Assembly: GCA_036824005.1 (NCBI GenBank)
Contig: DAITBA010000001.1
Coordinates: 434,001 to 498,000, forward strand
From: DAITBA01 sp036824005
Lineage (GTDB): Bacteria > Pseudomonadota > Gammaproteobacteria > Burkholderiales > Rhodocyclaceae
Direction of reading: 5' to 3'
Length of the DNA: 64,000 nt
The translations under genes and the position numbers were made by a program. A model generated the notes under the pieces. The model saw only the letters and a program-made list of their open reading frames with translations, ran no database searches and had not been told where the DNA came from. Below, piece after piece: positions 1 through 9,512 of the stretch (positions within the stretch are counted from its first letter, which is position 1; every line of letters begins with the position of its first letter).

Positions 1-1350
1 GCGGAACAAAAGCTCTATGACTTCGTCACGCGGCGCTTTCTCGCAGTCTTCTATCCGGCGGCCGAGTACCTGGTGACGACGCGTATCACACGCGTCGAGC
101 TTGAGGCATTCAAGACCGAAGGACGCATCCTGGTCAATCCAGGCTGGCTGGCGGTCTACGGCCGGGAGGCCCAGGAAGACGGCGACACGCCCCAACTCGT
201 GCCTGTCAAACCCAAGGAAAAGGTCAAGACCAAAGACATCGTCATCAATGCCAACCAGACCAAGCCGCCCGCGCGCTACACCGAGGCAACGCTGCTGACG
301 GCGATGGAAGGCGCCGGCAAGCTTGTCGACGACGACGAACTGCGCGAGGCGATGGCTGCCCGCGGGCTGGGCACACCAGCCACGCGCGCCCAGATCATCG
401 AGGGACTCATCAGCGAGCAATACCTGCACCGCGAGGGCCGCGAGCTCGTCCCCACCGCCAAAGCCTTCTCACTCATCACGCTGCTCAAGGGGCTGGATGT
501 CACGGAACTTACTTCGCCCGAGCTGACCGGCGAATGGGAGTACAAGCTGGCGCGCATGGAGCGTGGCGAGCTGTCGCGCCCAGCCTTCATGAAGGAAATC
601 GCCGCCATGGCGCGGCACATCGTGCATCAGGCCAAAAGCCACGAAAGCGACACCGTGCCCGGCGATTTCGCCACGCTGTCGGTGCCGTGTCCGAAGTGCG
701 GCGGTATCGTGAAGGAGAACTACAAGAAGTTCCAGTGCCAGAGCTGCGACTTCGCCTTGTGGAAGATCGTCGCCAGTCGGCAGTTCGAGATTGCGGAAAT
801 GGAAACGCTGCTGCGCGAACGCCAGGTGGGCCCGCTGCAGGGCTTCCGCAACAAGATGGGACGTCCGTTCAATGCCCTCATCCGGCTGAATGCAAGCCTG
901 GAGCCGGAATTCGATTTCGGCCGGGCGCGCGAGGACGAGGGTGGCGCCGAGCCGGTGGATTTCGGGGGTCAGGAAACGCTCGGATCCTGCCCGAAGTGCG
1001 GTGCCCGCGTGTTCGAGCACGGTTTGGCCTACGTGTGCGAAAAGGCGGTCGGGCCGGGCAAGAGCTGCGACTTTCGCTCGGGCAAGATCATCCTGCAGCA
1101 GAACGTCGAGCGCGCCCAGATGGAAAAGCTGCTCGCGACGGGACGCACGGACCTGCTGCGCAACTTCGTCTCGGCACGCACGCGGCGCAAGTTCTCCGCC
1201 TACCTCGTGCGCGGCGTCGACGGCAAAGTCGGCTTCGAGTTCGAAGCCCGCACGGCCAAGGCACCGAAGAAGGACGCCGCGCAAAGCGAACCGAAACCAT
1301 CGGCGGGCGGCGCCCGGGCCAAACCGGCGCGCAAGCGGGCCGCCGGATAG
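1..1350 (+). CDS. topB: DNA topoisomerase III, C-terminal part (5' end outside window)
   Basis: The reading frame is open from base 1, so the gene starts before the window; 449 residues are visible. Type IA topoisomerases relax and decatenate DNA through a transient single-strand break. The visible part holds the last portion of the toprim/active-site core (FVTRRFLAVFYPAAEY near residue 10) and a C-terminal tail with two cysteine clusters typical of zinc-ribbon repeats: CPKCGG..CQSC near residues 229-248 and CPKCGA..C..C near 330-360. The end is lysine/arginine/alanine-rich, as is usual for the DNA-binding tail. The catalytic tyrosine lies upstream and cannot be checked. Assignment to TopB rather than TopA rests on the tail arrangement and family resemblance. 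Confidence 0.85.
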   Translation, partial: AEQKLYDFVTRRFLAVFYPAAEYLVTTRITRVELEAFKTEGRILVNPGWLAVYGREAQEDGDTPQLVPVKPKEKVKTKDIVINANQTKPPARYTEATLLTAMEGAGKLVDDDELREAMAARGLGTPATRAQIIEGLISEQYLHREGRELVPTAKAFSLITLLKGLDVTELTSPELTGEWEYKLARMERGELSRPAFMKEIAAMARHIVHQAKSHESDTVPGDFATLSVPCPKCGGIVKENYKKFQCQSCDFALWKIVASRQFEIAEMETLLRERQVGPLQGFRNKMGRPFNALIRLNASLEPEFDFGRAREDEGGAEPVDFGGQETLGSCPKCGARVFEHGLAYVCEKAVGPGKSCDFRSGKIILQQNVERAQMEKLLATGRTDLLRNFVSARTRRKFSAYLVRGVDGKVGFEFEARTAKAPKKDAAQSEPKPSAGGARAKPARKRAAG

Positions 1351-1393
1351 CCACCGTCATGACGGTCGGGTGCCGCCGTTGCGTCGCCTGGGC

Positions 1394-1984
1394 ATGAATT
1401 GCACGTCGTCGTCCGCGGTAGAAAACATCGTCGACTTCTGGTTTCTGCCGGAGGGCACGCCCGGCCACGGCCAGCCGCGCAAGGAATGGTTCCGCAAGGA
1501 TCCAGCGTTCGATGCAGAAATCGGCGAGCGCTTTGGCAATATGGTCGAGCAGGCCCTGGCGGGAGCTCTCACGGACTGGCAGCGCTGGCCTGAGGGCGCG
1601 CTGGCGCGCATCCTCCTCCTTGACCAATTCACCCGCAACATGTTCCGCGGCAGCGCCCGCGCCTTCGCCGGCGACGCGCTGGCGCTCGCCGCCGCGCAGG
1701 ACATGGTCGCCAGACAGGCAGATCTCAAACTCCCGGCCGTGCAGCGCTGGTTCGTCTATCTGCCCTTCGAACATGCGGAGTCGCTGGCTGCGCAGAGCGA
1801 ATCCGTGGCCTTGTTCGCGGCCCTCAACGGCCATGGCGAGTTCGCCGACGCCTACGACTACGCCCTGCGCCACTACCATGTCATTCGCCGCTTTGGCCGC
1901 TTTCCGCATCGCAATGCGCTGCTCGGCAGGCCGTCTACGCCGGAGGAATTGACCTTCCTGCAGCAGCCGGGATCGTCGTTCTGA
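1394..1984 (+). CDS. DUF924 family protein
   Basis: This encodes 196 residues of the DUF924 family, a helical protein of unknown biochemical function that is widespread in proteobacteria. Family hallmarks are visible: an N-terminal VDFWFLPEG segment, then WFRKDPAFDAEI, then LLLDQFTRNMFRG near residue 75, then a PFEHAES segment near 125 and RFGRFPHRN near 170. The ATG at 1394 is chosen because homology begins right after it; upstream in-frame sequence is the shadow of topB. It sits 43 bases after topB on the same strand and could be cotranscribed. Nothing in the sequence suggests a specific substrate. Confidence 0.85.
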   Translation: MNCTSSSAVENIVDFWFLPEGTPGHGQPRKEWFRKDPAFDAEIGERFGNMVEQALAGALTDWQRWPEGALARILLLDQFTRNMFRGSARAFAGDALALAAAQDMVARQADLKLPAVQRWFVYLPFEHAESLAAQSESVALFAALNGHGEFADAYDYALRHYHVIRRFGRFPHRNALLGRPSTPEELTFLQQPGSSF

Positions 1985-1990
1985 ACGGCC

Positions 1991-2833
1991 TCAGCCGCCT
2001 TGGCAGCGATGCTGCTGCTCGCCCAAGCCTTCGACACCGCCGCGCACGACGTTGCCATGGCGCAGATAGACCGGTGCCGGTTTGAGGCCCATGCCCACGC
2101 CCGGAGGCGTGCCGGTGGCGATGACGTCGCCGGGATAGAGCGCCATGAAGCCGCTGATGTAGCTCACCAGCTTGGCGACGCCGAAAACCATCTCGGCGGT
2201 GCTGCTGTCCTGGCGGCGCACGCCATTGACATCCAGCCACAGGCGCAGGCGCTGCGGATCGGCGACTTCGTCCGGCGTAACCAGCCAGGGACCGATGGGC
2301 GCAAAGGAAGGATAGCTCTTGCCCTTCACCCACTGCCCGCCGCGCTCGAGCTGCCAGGAACGCTCCGAGACATCCACGAAGCCGGCGTAGCCAGCAACAT
2401 GGTCGAGTGCGTAGGCCTCGGAAAGTGCGAAGGCCTCCCGGCCGATGACGACGGCAAGCTCGATCTCCCAGTCGGTGCGGGTCGATCCGGGAGCGATGAT
2501 GATGGCATCGTCCGGACCGCTGAGCCGGCACGCTTTCATGAACAGCACCGGCTCCACCGGCGGCGCCATACCGGTTTCCCGGGCATGGTCGGCATAGTTC
2601 AGCCCGACGGCGACGATCTTGCCGGTAGGTGCGACGCAAGGTCCGAGGCGCGTGCCGGCCGGCACGCGGGGCAGGGTAGCCACATCGAGACCGCGTAGTG
2701 TCACCAGGCGATCAGGATGAAGCGCGCCGTCGCGCAGATCGGCGAGATGCGCCGACAAGTCGCGAATCGAACCATCGCCGGCGACGATGCCTGGCTTCTC
2801 GTCTCCCGCGCTACCGTAGCGAACGAGCTTCAT
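1991..2833 (-). CDS. Fumarylacetoacetate hydrolase (FAH) family protein
   Basis: This encodes 280 residues with a FAH catalytic domain, the family that hydrolyses or decarboxylates beta-dicarbonyl and acylpyruvate compounds with a divalent metal. Visible marks are VGLNYADHARE near residue 80, then PVLFMKACRLSGPDDAIII, then the metal-ligand stretch DWEIELAVVIG, then GFVDVSERSWQ and KSYPSFAPIGPWLVTPDEV. The C-terminus has the usual PGDVIATGTPPGVGMG loop. The ATG at 2833 gives the family-typical start MKLVRYG; a longer frame upstream shows no homology. It is the last gene of a reverse run with the DUF123 and MBL genes, 58 bases after the former. The exact substrate cannot be inferred. Confidence 0.88.
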   Translation of the reverse strand: MKLVRYGSAGDEKPGIVAGDGSIRDLSAHLADLRDGALHPDRLVTLRGLDVATLPRVPAGTRLGPCVAPTGKIVAVGLNYADHARETGMAPPVEPVLFMKACRLSGPDDAIIIAPGSTRTDWEIELAVVIGREAFALSEAYALDHVAGYAGFVDVSERSWQLERGGQWVKGKSYPSFAPIGPWLVTPDEVADPQRLRLWLDVNGVRRQDSSTAEMVFGVAKLVSYISGFMALYPGDVIATGTPPGVGMGLKPAPVYLRHGNVVRGGVEGLGEQQHRCQGG

Positions 2834-2891
2834 CGCTTGCTCTCCCGATTCGTTTGCCGCCTGCCTGTATTGCCGCCGAGCGTGCCACGGG

Positions 2892-3275
2892 TCACCGCCT
2901 CGGCCAGCCCTGCCATTTGAGATGGCTGCCGCAACCGGCGCGGCAGTCGCTGGCGCCGAAGCCAGGGACCAGTATGCGACCGGCGGTGCGTTGATTGAGC
3001 GCGCATTCGCCTGCGGCCGAGCGGCGCGTCGCCACAACGCTCACCCCCGGCGCGGCAAGCAGATAGTCCACGTGCCAGTGCAGCCGCTTGTCGCGACGCA
3101 GATGGCGGCGCAGACGCGCGTCCACACCGCCTTTCGCCGAGCCGGTGTACAAGTAGCGTCCTGCCGGAAAGTCGTAGCTTCCCAGGCGGCCGATGGCGAT
3201 GCGCACCGGCGCTGCCACTTCGATGATGAGCTGATAGCTCGTCGGCGCCGGCCTGGCTCTCGCGATCGTCGCCAC
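2892..3275 (-). CDS. DUF123 / GIY-YIG-like nuclease family protein
   Basis: The product has 127 residues and belongs to the DUF123 group related to GIY-YIG nucleases. The segment GRYLYTGSAKGGVDARLRRHL (residues 40-60) carries the characteristic YxYTGSA motif and arginine helix, followed by KRLHWHVDYLL. Cysteines near the C-terminus (CALNQ, ASDCRAGCGSHL) match the family's conserved Cys pattern. The cellular role of these proteins is unknown. The gene starts 9 bases after the MBL hydrolase stop and precedes the FAH gene, so the three are probably one transcription unit. Confidence 0.8.
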   Translation of the reverse strand: MATIARARPAPTSYQLIIEVAAPVRIAIGRLGSYDFPAGRYLYTGSAKGGVDARLRRHLRRDKRLHWHVDYLLAAPGVSVVATRRSAAGECALNQRTAGRILVPGFGASDCRAGCGSHLKWQGWPRR

Positions 3276-3284
3276 GGCTGCTTC

Positions 3285-3920
3285 TCAGTCGGCAACGAAG
3301 GGATTGTAGCGGCGCTCCTCGCCGAAGGTGGAGTTCGGGCCATGGCCGGCAACGAAGGCAACGTCATCGCCCAAGGGCAAAAGCCGCTCCCGGATGGAGC
3401 GGATCAGCGTGTCATAGTCGCCGCGCGGGAAATCCGTGCGCCCGATCGAGCCGGCGAAAAGCACATCGCCGACGAAGGCAAGGCGGCTCTCCACGTCGAA
3501 AAACACGACATGGCCTGGCGTATGGCCGGGACAGTGCAGGACCTGGAAGGAGACATTGCCCACGGTGACGCGGTCGCCATGATGCAGCCAGCGGTCCGGT
3601 GTGACGGCGCGCAGCGGCGGAAAGCCGAACATGCCGCACTGCTGCGGGATGGCATCGAGCCAGAAGCGGTCGTCCTCATGCGGGCCCTCGACCGGCACCG
3701 CGAACTGCGCCGCCAGATCCGCCGTCGCGCCGGCGTGATCGATGTGGCCGTGGGTAAGCAGGATCTTCTCCAGTTGCACGCCCGCCGCTTCGATGGCCTG
3801 CACGATGCGCGGCAGGTCGCCGCCGGGGTCCACGACGGCGCCTCGGCGTGTCTGCTCGCACCAGACGAGCGAACAGTTCTGCTGGAAGGGCGTGACGGGA
3901 ATAATCTTGTATTTCAGCAC
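3285..3920 (-). CDS. MBL-fold metallohydrolase (glyoxalase II-like)
   Basis: This encodes 211 residues of the metallo-beta-lactamase fold, close to short hydroxyacylglutathione-hydrolase-like proteins. The zinc signature LLTHGHIDHAG (THxHxDH) lies near residue 55, followed by LHCPGHTPGHVVFF (second His ligand), FVGDVLFAGSIGRTDFPRGD (bridging Asp) and FVAGHGPNSTFGEER (last His). I start it at a GTG at 3920 because an AGGTGG ribosome site sits 8 bases upstream and homology begins there (LKYKIIPVTPFQQNC); an ATG 150 bases upstream has no homology. It is first in the reverse operon and divergent from the Deg protease gene. Confidence 0.87.
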   Translation of the reverse strand: MLKYKIIPVTPFQQNCSLVWCEQTRRGAVVDPGGDLPRIVQAIEAAGVQLEKILLTHGHIDHAGATADLAAQFAVPVEGPHEDDRFWLDAIPQQCGMFGFPPLRAVTPDRWLHHGDRVTVGNVSFQVLHCPGHTPGHVVFFDVESRLAFVGDVLFAGSIGRTDFPRGDYDTLIRSIRERLLPLGDDVAFVAGHGPNSTFGEERRYNPFVAD

Positions 3921-4072
3921 GGCGAGCGCCACCTGTAGGGACCAAAGCGACAATTTTCGCAGCTTTGCCCAGGGGCCGTCGAGCGGCGCGCCCCGCAAGT
4001 GTAAGGGAATGTAAGTGGCGGGAACTTCGTGCCCTGCGCCGACGTCCACCCGGCCGATTAGGAGGTGCAAAC

Positions 4073-5515
4073 ATGAGCAAGACCATTTTCCGTATCGGCG
4101 GCGTTGCCGCCATTGCTGCCGCGGTGTTCGCCGGCTGGAGTCTCGATCACCCGTCGGGCGGCCCCGCGCCGCAGGCCATTTCCACTGCGCAGGCAGCGCC
4201 GGCGGCCCTTTCTAGCCGTTCGGTAAATCTGCCGGACTTCAGCGCTCTGGTCGAAGCAGTGGCCCCGGCCGTGGTCAATATCGGCACGACCCAGGCAGTC
4301 AAAACACGCTCCTTCGAGGGATCGCCCGGCGATGAATCCATGCAGGAGTTCTTCCGCCGCTTCGGCATACCCACGCCACAGGAACGAGCGCCTGCGCGCA
4401 GTGTCGGGTCCGGCTTCATCCTCAGCCCGGACGGCTATGTTCTGACCAATGCCCATGTCGTCGCCGACGCGGCGGAAGTGACGGTGCGCCTGATAGACAA
4501 GCGTGAGTTCAAGGCCAAGGTCGTCGGTGTGGATCGCCGCACGGATGTGGCGCTGCTGAAGATCGATGGCAGTGGACTGCCATCGGTGCGTCTCGGCGAT
4601 GCATCGAAAATCAAGGTCGGCGAATGGGTGGCGGCCATCGGCTCGCCCTTCGGTTTCGAGCATTCGGTGACGGCCGGCATCGTCAGCGCCAAATCGCGCT
4701 CATTGCCGGACGAAACCTATGTACCCTTCATCCAGACCGACGTCGCCATCAACCCGGGCAACTCGGGCGGCCCGTTGTTCAATCTCAATGGCGAGGTGAT
4801 CGGCATCAACTCCCAGATTTACAGCCGCACCGGCGGCTATCAGGGGCTGTCCTTCGCCATCCCCATCGACGTCGCAATTAAGATCAAGGACCAGTTGCAG
4901 AAGCACGGCAAGGTTTCGCGCGGCAAGCTCGGCGTCACCATCCAGCCGCTGACGCGGGAACTTGCGGACTCGTTTGGTCTGGACATGCCCGCCGGTGCCT
5001 TAGTATCGGCCGTGGAGAAAAGCAGTCCGGCCGAGCGCGCCGGCTTGGCCCCGGGCGACGTCATCGTCGCCGTTAATGGCAGCCGGGTCGAGGAGTCTGC
5101 GGACCTGCCGCGCCTGATCGGTGATATGCACCCGGGCGACACGGCATCGGTGCGCATATGGCGGCAAGGCAGCCACCGCGACCTGTCCGTAGCCCTGGGC
5201 GAGCTGACGCCGGAAAAGCAGGCGGCACTGGAGCCGGAGAAGAAGGCGACCGGCGGCAAGCTGGGGTTATCGGTGCGCCCGCTCAATGCCCGGGAGGAGC
5301 GGCAATTGGGCAACGGCGGCGTGGTCGTGGAAGACGCCGACGGTCCGGCGGCGCGCGCCGGCATTCGCCCCGGCGATGTCATCGTCGGCATCAATAACCA
5401 GCCGGTGGCCGATGTGCAGGAATTCCGCCGCCTGGTGGATGCCGCCGGCGCGCGTCTGGCGTTGCTGATCCAGCGTGGCGACGCCCGGATCTACGTGCCA
5501 ATCCGCACTGGCTGA
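4073..5515 (+). CDS. Deg/Do-type periplasmic serine endoprotease
   Basis: The product has 480 residues of the DegP/DegQ (HtrA) family, which degrades misfolded envelope proteins. In order: a basic N-terminus and hydrophobic signal or anchor segment (residues 8-23), a trypsin-like domain with the catalytic triad His128 (TNAHVV), Asp158 (RRTDVALL) and Ser231 (NPGNSGGPL), then two PDZ domains (about 280-370 and 390-475). The ATG at 4073 has a very strong AGGAGG ribosome site 6-7 bases upstream. Length and the two PDZ domains match DegQ/MucD-type proteins. No regulatory pair such as sigma-E or mucAB lies beside it here; it is divergent from the MBL operon. Confidence 0.92.
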   Translation: MSKTIFRIGGVAAIAAAVFAGWSLDHPSGGPAPQAISTAQAAPAALSSRSVNLPDFSALVEAVAPAVVNIGTTQAVKTRSFEGSPGDESMQEFFRRFGIPTPQERAPARSVGSGFILSPDGYVLTNAHVVADAAEVTVRLIDKREFKAKVVGVDRRTDVALLKIDGSGLPSVRLGDASKIKVGEWVAAIGSPFGFEHSVTAGIVSAKSRSLPDETYVPFIQTDVAINPGNSGGPLFNLNGEVIGINSQIYSRTGGYQGLSFAIPIDVAIKIKDQLQKHGKVSRGKLGVTIQPLTRELADSFGLDMPAGALVSAVEKSSPAERAGLAPGDVIVAVNGSRVEESADLPRLIGDMHPGDTASVRIWRQGSHRDLSVALGELTPEKQAALEPEKKATGGKLGLSVRPLNAREERQLGNGGVVVEDADGPAARAGIRPGDVIVGINNQPVADVQEFRRLVDAAGARLALLIQRGDARIYVPIRTG

Positions 5516-5661
5516 GGGTACAGACGGCGGCCTGATACAAACGACGATAGCATCCGCCTGGCAAAGGGCGCGCTTGCGGGCCAGGGCATCGACGGCACGC
5601 CACCGCCGCGGCTGTCGTCCTCGTCCGGCGCGGCCGTTCCCAGTGGCCAACGACCACCGCG

Positions 5662-8073
5662 TCAAACGTCGATATTGCGCGCGACCAGCGCGTTCTGCTC
5701 GATGAAGGCGCGGCGCGGTTCGACATTGTCGCCCATGAGCGTCGTGAAGATCTCGTCGGCGGCGATGGCATCGTCGATCTGCACGCGCAGCAACCGGCGG
5801 GTGCCGGGGTCCATGGTCGTCTCCCACAGCTGCTCGGGATTCATCTCGCCCAGACCCTTGTAACGCTGCTTGGCGAGGTTTTTCTCCACCTCGGCGAGCA
5901 TCCAGCGCATGGCGTCCGCGAAGCTCGATACGGCCTGGCTGCGCTCTCCACGACGGATCACCGCGCCCTTGCCGATAAGCCCGGAGATGAGTTCCGCGGC
6001 ACGGCGAATCTGCTTGTAGTCGCCAGAAAGCAGGAACTCTTCGTCGAGCATGCCCAGGCGCAGGTTGCCATGGTGTACCTTTACCACGCGCAGTTGCCAG
6101 CGCTCGGTCTTGTCATCGCAGTGCGGCTCGACGCGAATCGATTCGGGCAGCACCTCGCCCAGGCGCCGGGCGCAGGCACCGGCAGCCTGCTCCGAGCCAA
6201 GATCGAGCTTGATGTCATGGCCGAGAACGGCGTGCAGCACTTCGGCATCGACGTAGTCGCCCAAACGGGCGATGACTGCCTCCGCCAGCAGGTGCGCGCG
6301 GGCAAGTTCTTCCAGCGCTTCGCCCTTGATCGGCGGCGCGTCGCTGCGCGGGGTGAGTTCGGTGCCCTCGAGGGCCAGCCTGAGCAGATACTGGTTCAGC
6401 TCGTGGTCGTCCTTGATGTAGCGCTCGCTCTTGCCGTGCTTGATCTTGTACAGTGGCGGCTGGGCGATGTAGATGTGACCACGCTCGACCAACTCCGGCA
6501 TCTGGCGATAGAAGAAGGTCAGGAGCAGGGTGCGGATATGGGCGCCATCCACGTCGGCATCGGTCATGATGATGATGCGGTGGTAGCGCAGCTTCTCCGG
6601 TTTGTACTCTTCCTTGCCGATGCCGGTGCCCAGCGCGGTAATGAGCGTGGCTATTTCCTGGCTGGAGATGAGCTTGTCGAAGCGCGCCTTCTCAACGTTG
6701 AGGATCTTTCCCTTCAGCGGCAGGATCGCCTGGAACTTGCGGTCGCGGCCCTGCTTGGCCGAGCCGCCGGCGGAGTCGCCCTCGACGAGGTAGATCTCCG
6801 ACAGGGCTGGATCCCGCTCCTGGCAGTCGGCGAGCTTGCCCGGCAAGCCCATGCCGTCGAGCACGCCCTTGCGGCGAGTCATCTCGCGCGCCTTGCGTGC
6901 TGCCTCGCGCGCGCGGGCGGCATCGATAATCTTGCCCGTTATGATGCGCGCATCGGACGGGCGTTCCAACAGGAACTCGGCTAGCTTCTGACCGACAATC
7001 TCTTCGACCACAGGCTTCACCTCGGAGGAAACCAGCTTCTCCTTTGTCTGCGAGGAGAACTTCGGCTCCGGCACTTTCACCGACAGCACGCAGGCCAGTC
7101 CTTCGCGCATGTCATCGCCGGTGGTTTCGACCTTGGCCTTCTTGGCCAATTCGTTCTCGTCGATGTACTTGTTGATGACGCGCGTCATCGCCGAGCGTAG
7201 GCCCGTCAGGTGCGTGCCGCCGTCCTTCTGCGGAATGTTGTTGGTAAAACAAAGCACTTGCTCCTGGTAGGCATCGTTCCACTGCATTGCGACTTCGACC
7301 TGGATGCCGTCCTTCTGCGCCGTGCCGTGAAAGATGTTCGGATGCAGGACGGTCTTGGCCCGGTTGATGTACTCGACGAATCCCCTGACGCCGCCGGCGA
7401 AGGCGAAATCCTCCTCCTTCGCCTGGCGCTGATCCACCAGCTTGATCTTGACGCCGTTGTTGAGAAAGGAGAGTTCGCGCAGGCGGCGCGCCAATATGTC
7501 GTAGTGGTACTCGATGTTGCCGAACGTCGATGTCGCAGCGAGGAAATGAACTTCCGTTCCGCGCTTGGCGGTGTCGCCGATTGCCTTGAGCGGCTCGACC
7601 GGCACGCCGTCGTGGAACTCCATGAAATGGACTTTGCCGTCGCGACGGATGGTCAGGCGCAGCCACTCGGAAAGCGCATTGACGACCGAGACACCGACAC
7701 CATGCAAGCCGCCTGAGACCTTGTACGAATTGCTGTCGAACTTGCCACCAGCATGCAACTCCGTCATGACAATCTCGGCGGCGGAGCGCTTAAGCTCGTC
7801 GTCGTCCTTGATGTCCACCGGTATGCCGCGACCATTGTCGGTCACGGACACCGAATTGTCGGTATGGATGGTTATAACAATGTCGTCGCAGTGACCGGCC
7901 AGCGCTTCGTCGATGGCGTTATCCACGACCTCGAACACCATGTGGTGCAAGCCGGTGCCGTCCGAGGTATCGCCGATATACATGCCCGGGCGCTTGCGCA
8001 CGGCCTCCAGCCCTTTCAGCACCTTGATGCTGCTGGAATCGTAACTGTTTTCTCCGTTTCCGTTTTCCGCCAT
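5662..8073 (-). CDS. gyrB: DNA gyrase subunit B
   Basis: This encodes 803 residues, the ATPase and toprim subunit of gyrase, which introduces negative supercoils. The N-terminal GHKL ATPase domain is seen in RKRPGMYIGDT, then VVDNAIDEALAG and GGLHGVGVSVVNALS. The toprim domain shows YLVEGDSAGGSAKQGRDR and DADVDGAHIRTLLLTFFYR. The end has the GyrB tail QRYKGLGEMNPEQLWETTMDP. The length matches proteobacterial GyrB with the inserted domain. It follows dnaN on the same strand after 131 bases, with no recF between them. No clear terminator was found in the 146 bases after its stop. Confidence 0.97.
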   Translation of the reverse strand: MAENGNGENSYDSSSIKVLKGLEAVRKRPGMYIGDTSDGTGLHHMVFEVVDNAIDEALAGHCDDIVITIHTDNSVSVTDNGRGIPVDIKDDDELKRSAAEIVMTELHAGGKFDSNSYKVSGGLHGVGVSVVNALSEWLRLTIRRDGKVHFMEFHDGVPVEPLKAIGDTAKRGTEVHFLAATSTFGNIEYHYDILARRLRELSFLNNGVKIKLVDQRQAKEEDFAFAGGVRGFVEYINRAKTVLHPNIFHGTAQKDGIQVEVAMQWNDAYQEQVLCFTNNIPQKDGGTHLTGLRSAMTRVINKYIDENELAKKAKVETTGDDMREGLACVLSVKVPEPKFSSQTKEKLVSSEVKPVVEEIVGQKLAEFLLERPSDARIITGKIIDAARAREAARKAREMTRRKGVLDGMGLPGKLADCQERDPALSEIYLVEGDSAGGSAKQGRDRKFQAILPLKGKILNVEKARFDKLISSQEIATLITALGTGIGKEEYKPEKLRYHRIIIMTDADVDGAHIRTLLLTFFYRQMPELVERGHIYIAQPPLYKIKHGKSERYIKDDHELNQYLLRLALEGTELTPRSDAPPIKGEALEELARAHLLAEAVIARLGDYVDAEVLHAVLGHDIKLDLGSEQAAGACARRLGEVLPESIRVEPHCDDKTERWQLRVVKVHHGNLRLGMLDEEFLLSGDYKQIRRAAELISGLIGKGAVIRRGERSQAVSSFADAMRWMLAEVEKNLAKQRYKGLGEMNPEQLWETTMDPGTRRLLRVQIDDAIAADEIFTTLMGDNVEPRRAFIEQNALVARNIDV

Positions 8074-8204
8074 TAACTGCTCCAGAAAGTTGCTACCGGT
8101 ATGCCCGATGCGCGGCCGCAGCGACCGCCCGCGTCTACACCTGCCTCACCAGCGCCCCGGTCGGCCGGCATAAGCTCCGGGGAAGGCCGACGGCGCCTAC
8201 TGCG

Positions 8205-9311
8205 CTAGATTCGCATGGGCATGACGACGTATTTGAAGTGAGGATTGCCGGGCAGGGTGATCAGCGCACTGCTGTTGGCGTCGGCGAGGTGACACTCGAC
8301 CTCTTCGACGCTGACGTTGTTGAGGATATCCAGCAGATAGGTGACGTTGAATCCGATATCCAGTGCGTCACCGTGATAGGCGACTTCGATCTCTTCCTGC
8401 GCCTCTTCCTGCTCGGCGTTGCTGCTGATGATCTTCAGGCTCCCGTCGGCGAGCACCAGCCGCACGCCACGGAACTTTTCGTTGGTGAGGATCGCCGCGC
8501 GCTGCAGCGATTGCAGCAGTTGCTGACGCGGAATGCGCAGAGTCTTGCCGTGGCCGTGCGGAACGACGCGCTCATAGTCCGGGAACTTGCCGTCGATGAG
8601 CTTCGATACCAATTCGATCGAGCCGAAGCGAAACAGCGCCTGATTGCCGCTCAAGCGCATCTCTAGCGCATCGTCGTTGTCGGCCAGCAGGCGCGACAGC
8701 TCGATGACGGTCTTGCGCGGCAAAATAATGTCGGCGCGCGGCATCTCCTGTTCGAGCGCCTCGGCTACGTAGGCCAGGCGATGTCCGTCCGTAGCGACCG
8801 CCCGCAGCTCCTTGCCGGTGACGACCAGCAGCAGCCCGTTCAGGTAGTAGCGGATATCCTGCTGTGCCATGGCGTACTGCACCAACCCGAGCAGGCGTTT
8901 GAAGCCCTTCTGCGACAACTGGAGGCGGACCTGCTCGCCCTCGTTCTGCGCCATGCGCGGGTAGTCTGCCGCGGGCAGCGTCTGCAGGTTGAAGCGGCTG
9001 CGGCCCGACCGCACCTGTAGGCGCTTGTCTTCCAAAGCGAGACTCAGATCGGCGCCGTCGGGAAGGGCGCGAAGGATGTCCTGCAGCTTGCGCGCACCGA
9101 CGGTGACTGCGACCGGCTCGCCCGGTACCGCGCCTGGCGCCGAAGTACGGATCTGAATCTCGATATCCGTGGCCAGCAGCGTAACGTTGCTGTCGTTTTT
9201 CTCGATCAGAACATTGGACAGGATCGGCAACGTGTGCCGCTTTTCGACGATGCCGCATACGGACTGAAGCGGAGCAAGAATGGCCTCTTTTTGTGTTTTG
9301 ACAAGAAGCAT
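8205..9311 (-). CDS. dnaN: DNA polymerase III beta subunit (sliding clamp)
   Basis: The protein has 368 residues, standard for the beta clamp that tethers Pol III to DNA. Three repeated clamp domains are consistent with the length. Recognisable segments are MLLVKTQKEAILAPLQSV at the start, then LPILSNVLIEK, then DGHRLAYVAEALE in the middle domain, and the C-terminal YVVMPMRI, which ends with the typical MPMR(L/I) motif. The ATG at 9311 follows the AT-rich dnaA-dnaN intergenic region. It belongs to the dnaA-dnaN-gyrB reverse cluster. Confidence 0.97.
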   Translation of the reverse strand: MLLVKTQKEAILAPLQSVCGIVEKRHTLPILSNVLIEKNDSNVTLLATDIEIQIRTSAPGAVPGEPVAVTVGARKLQDILRALPDGADLSLALEDKRLQVRSGRSRFNLQTLPAADYPRMAQNEGEQVRLQLSQKGFKRLLGLVQYAMAQQDIRYYLNGLLLVVTGKELRAVATDGHRLAYVAEALEQEMPRADIILPRKTVIELSRLLADNDDALEMRLSGNQALFRFGSIELVSKLIDGKFPDYERVVPHGHGKTLRIPRQQLLQSLQRAAILTNEKFRGVRLVLADGSLKIISSNAEQEEAQEEIEVAYHGDALDIGFNVTYLLDILNNVSVEEVECHLADANSSALITLPGNPHFKYVVMPMRI

Positions 9312-9512
9312 TTATTTAAATCTCCAATACTAGTTAACCTGGCCGCAGTTCTGTGGATTTGTGAAAAAGTTTTTTCTCTATCAATTTGTTGCAGCGCGGA
9401 TAAACGTCTGGATAAGGGCCGAAAATCCTGTGACCGAAATGTAGATGAAAGCTGTCGGACAACGAAATTTCGAAGTTATCAACATTTTGTCCCCAGGTTA
9501 TACACAATTTGT
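9312..9512. other. dnaA-dnaN intergenic region with DnaA-box cluster (candidate oriC)
   Basis: This 201-base gap holds several DnaA-box-like 9-mers: TTATACACA at 9498-9506 (exact TTATNCACA), TTATCAACA at 9476-9484 (one mismatch), TCTGGATAA at 9407-9415 (reverse orientation, one mismatch) and TGTGGATTT at 9352-9360 (reverse, two mismatches). It also has AT-rich tracts beside dnaN (9310-9335 and 9361-9390) that could serve as an unwinding element. This arrangement is typical of an origin. A further exact box lies upstream of rpmH, so the origin could be bipartite or lie there instead. Confidence 0.6.

Noticed and set aside
5516..5661. Possible gene or terminator between the Deg protease and gyrB
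   Set aside because: The 146 bases hold no convincing coding frame with homology and no stem followed by a T run.
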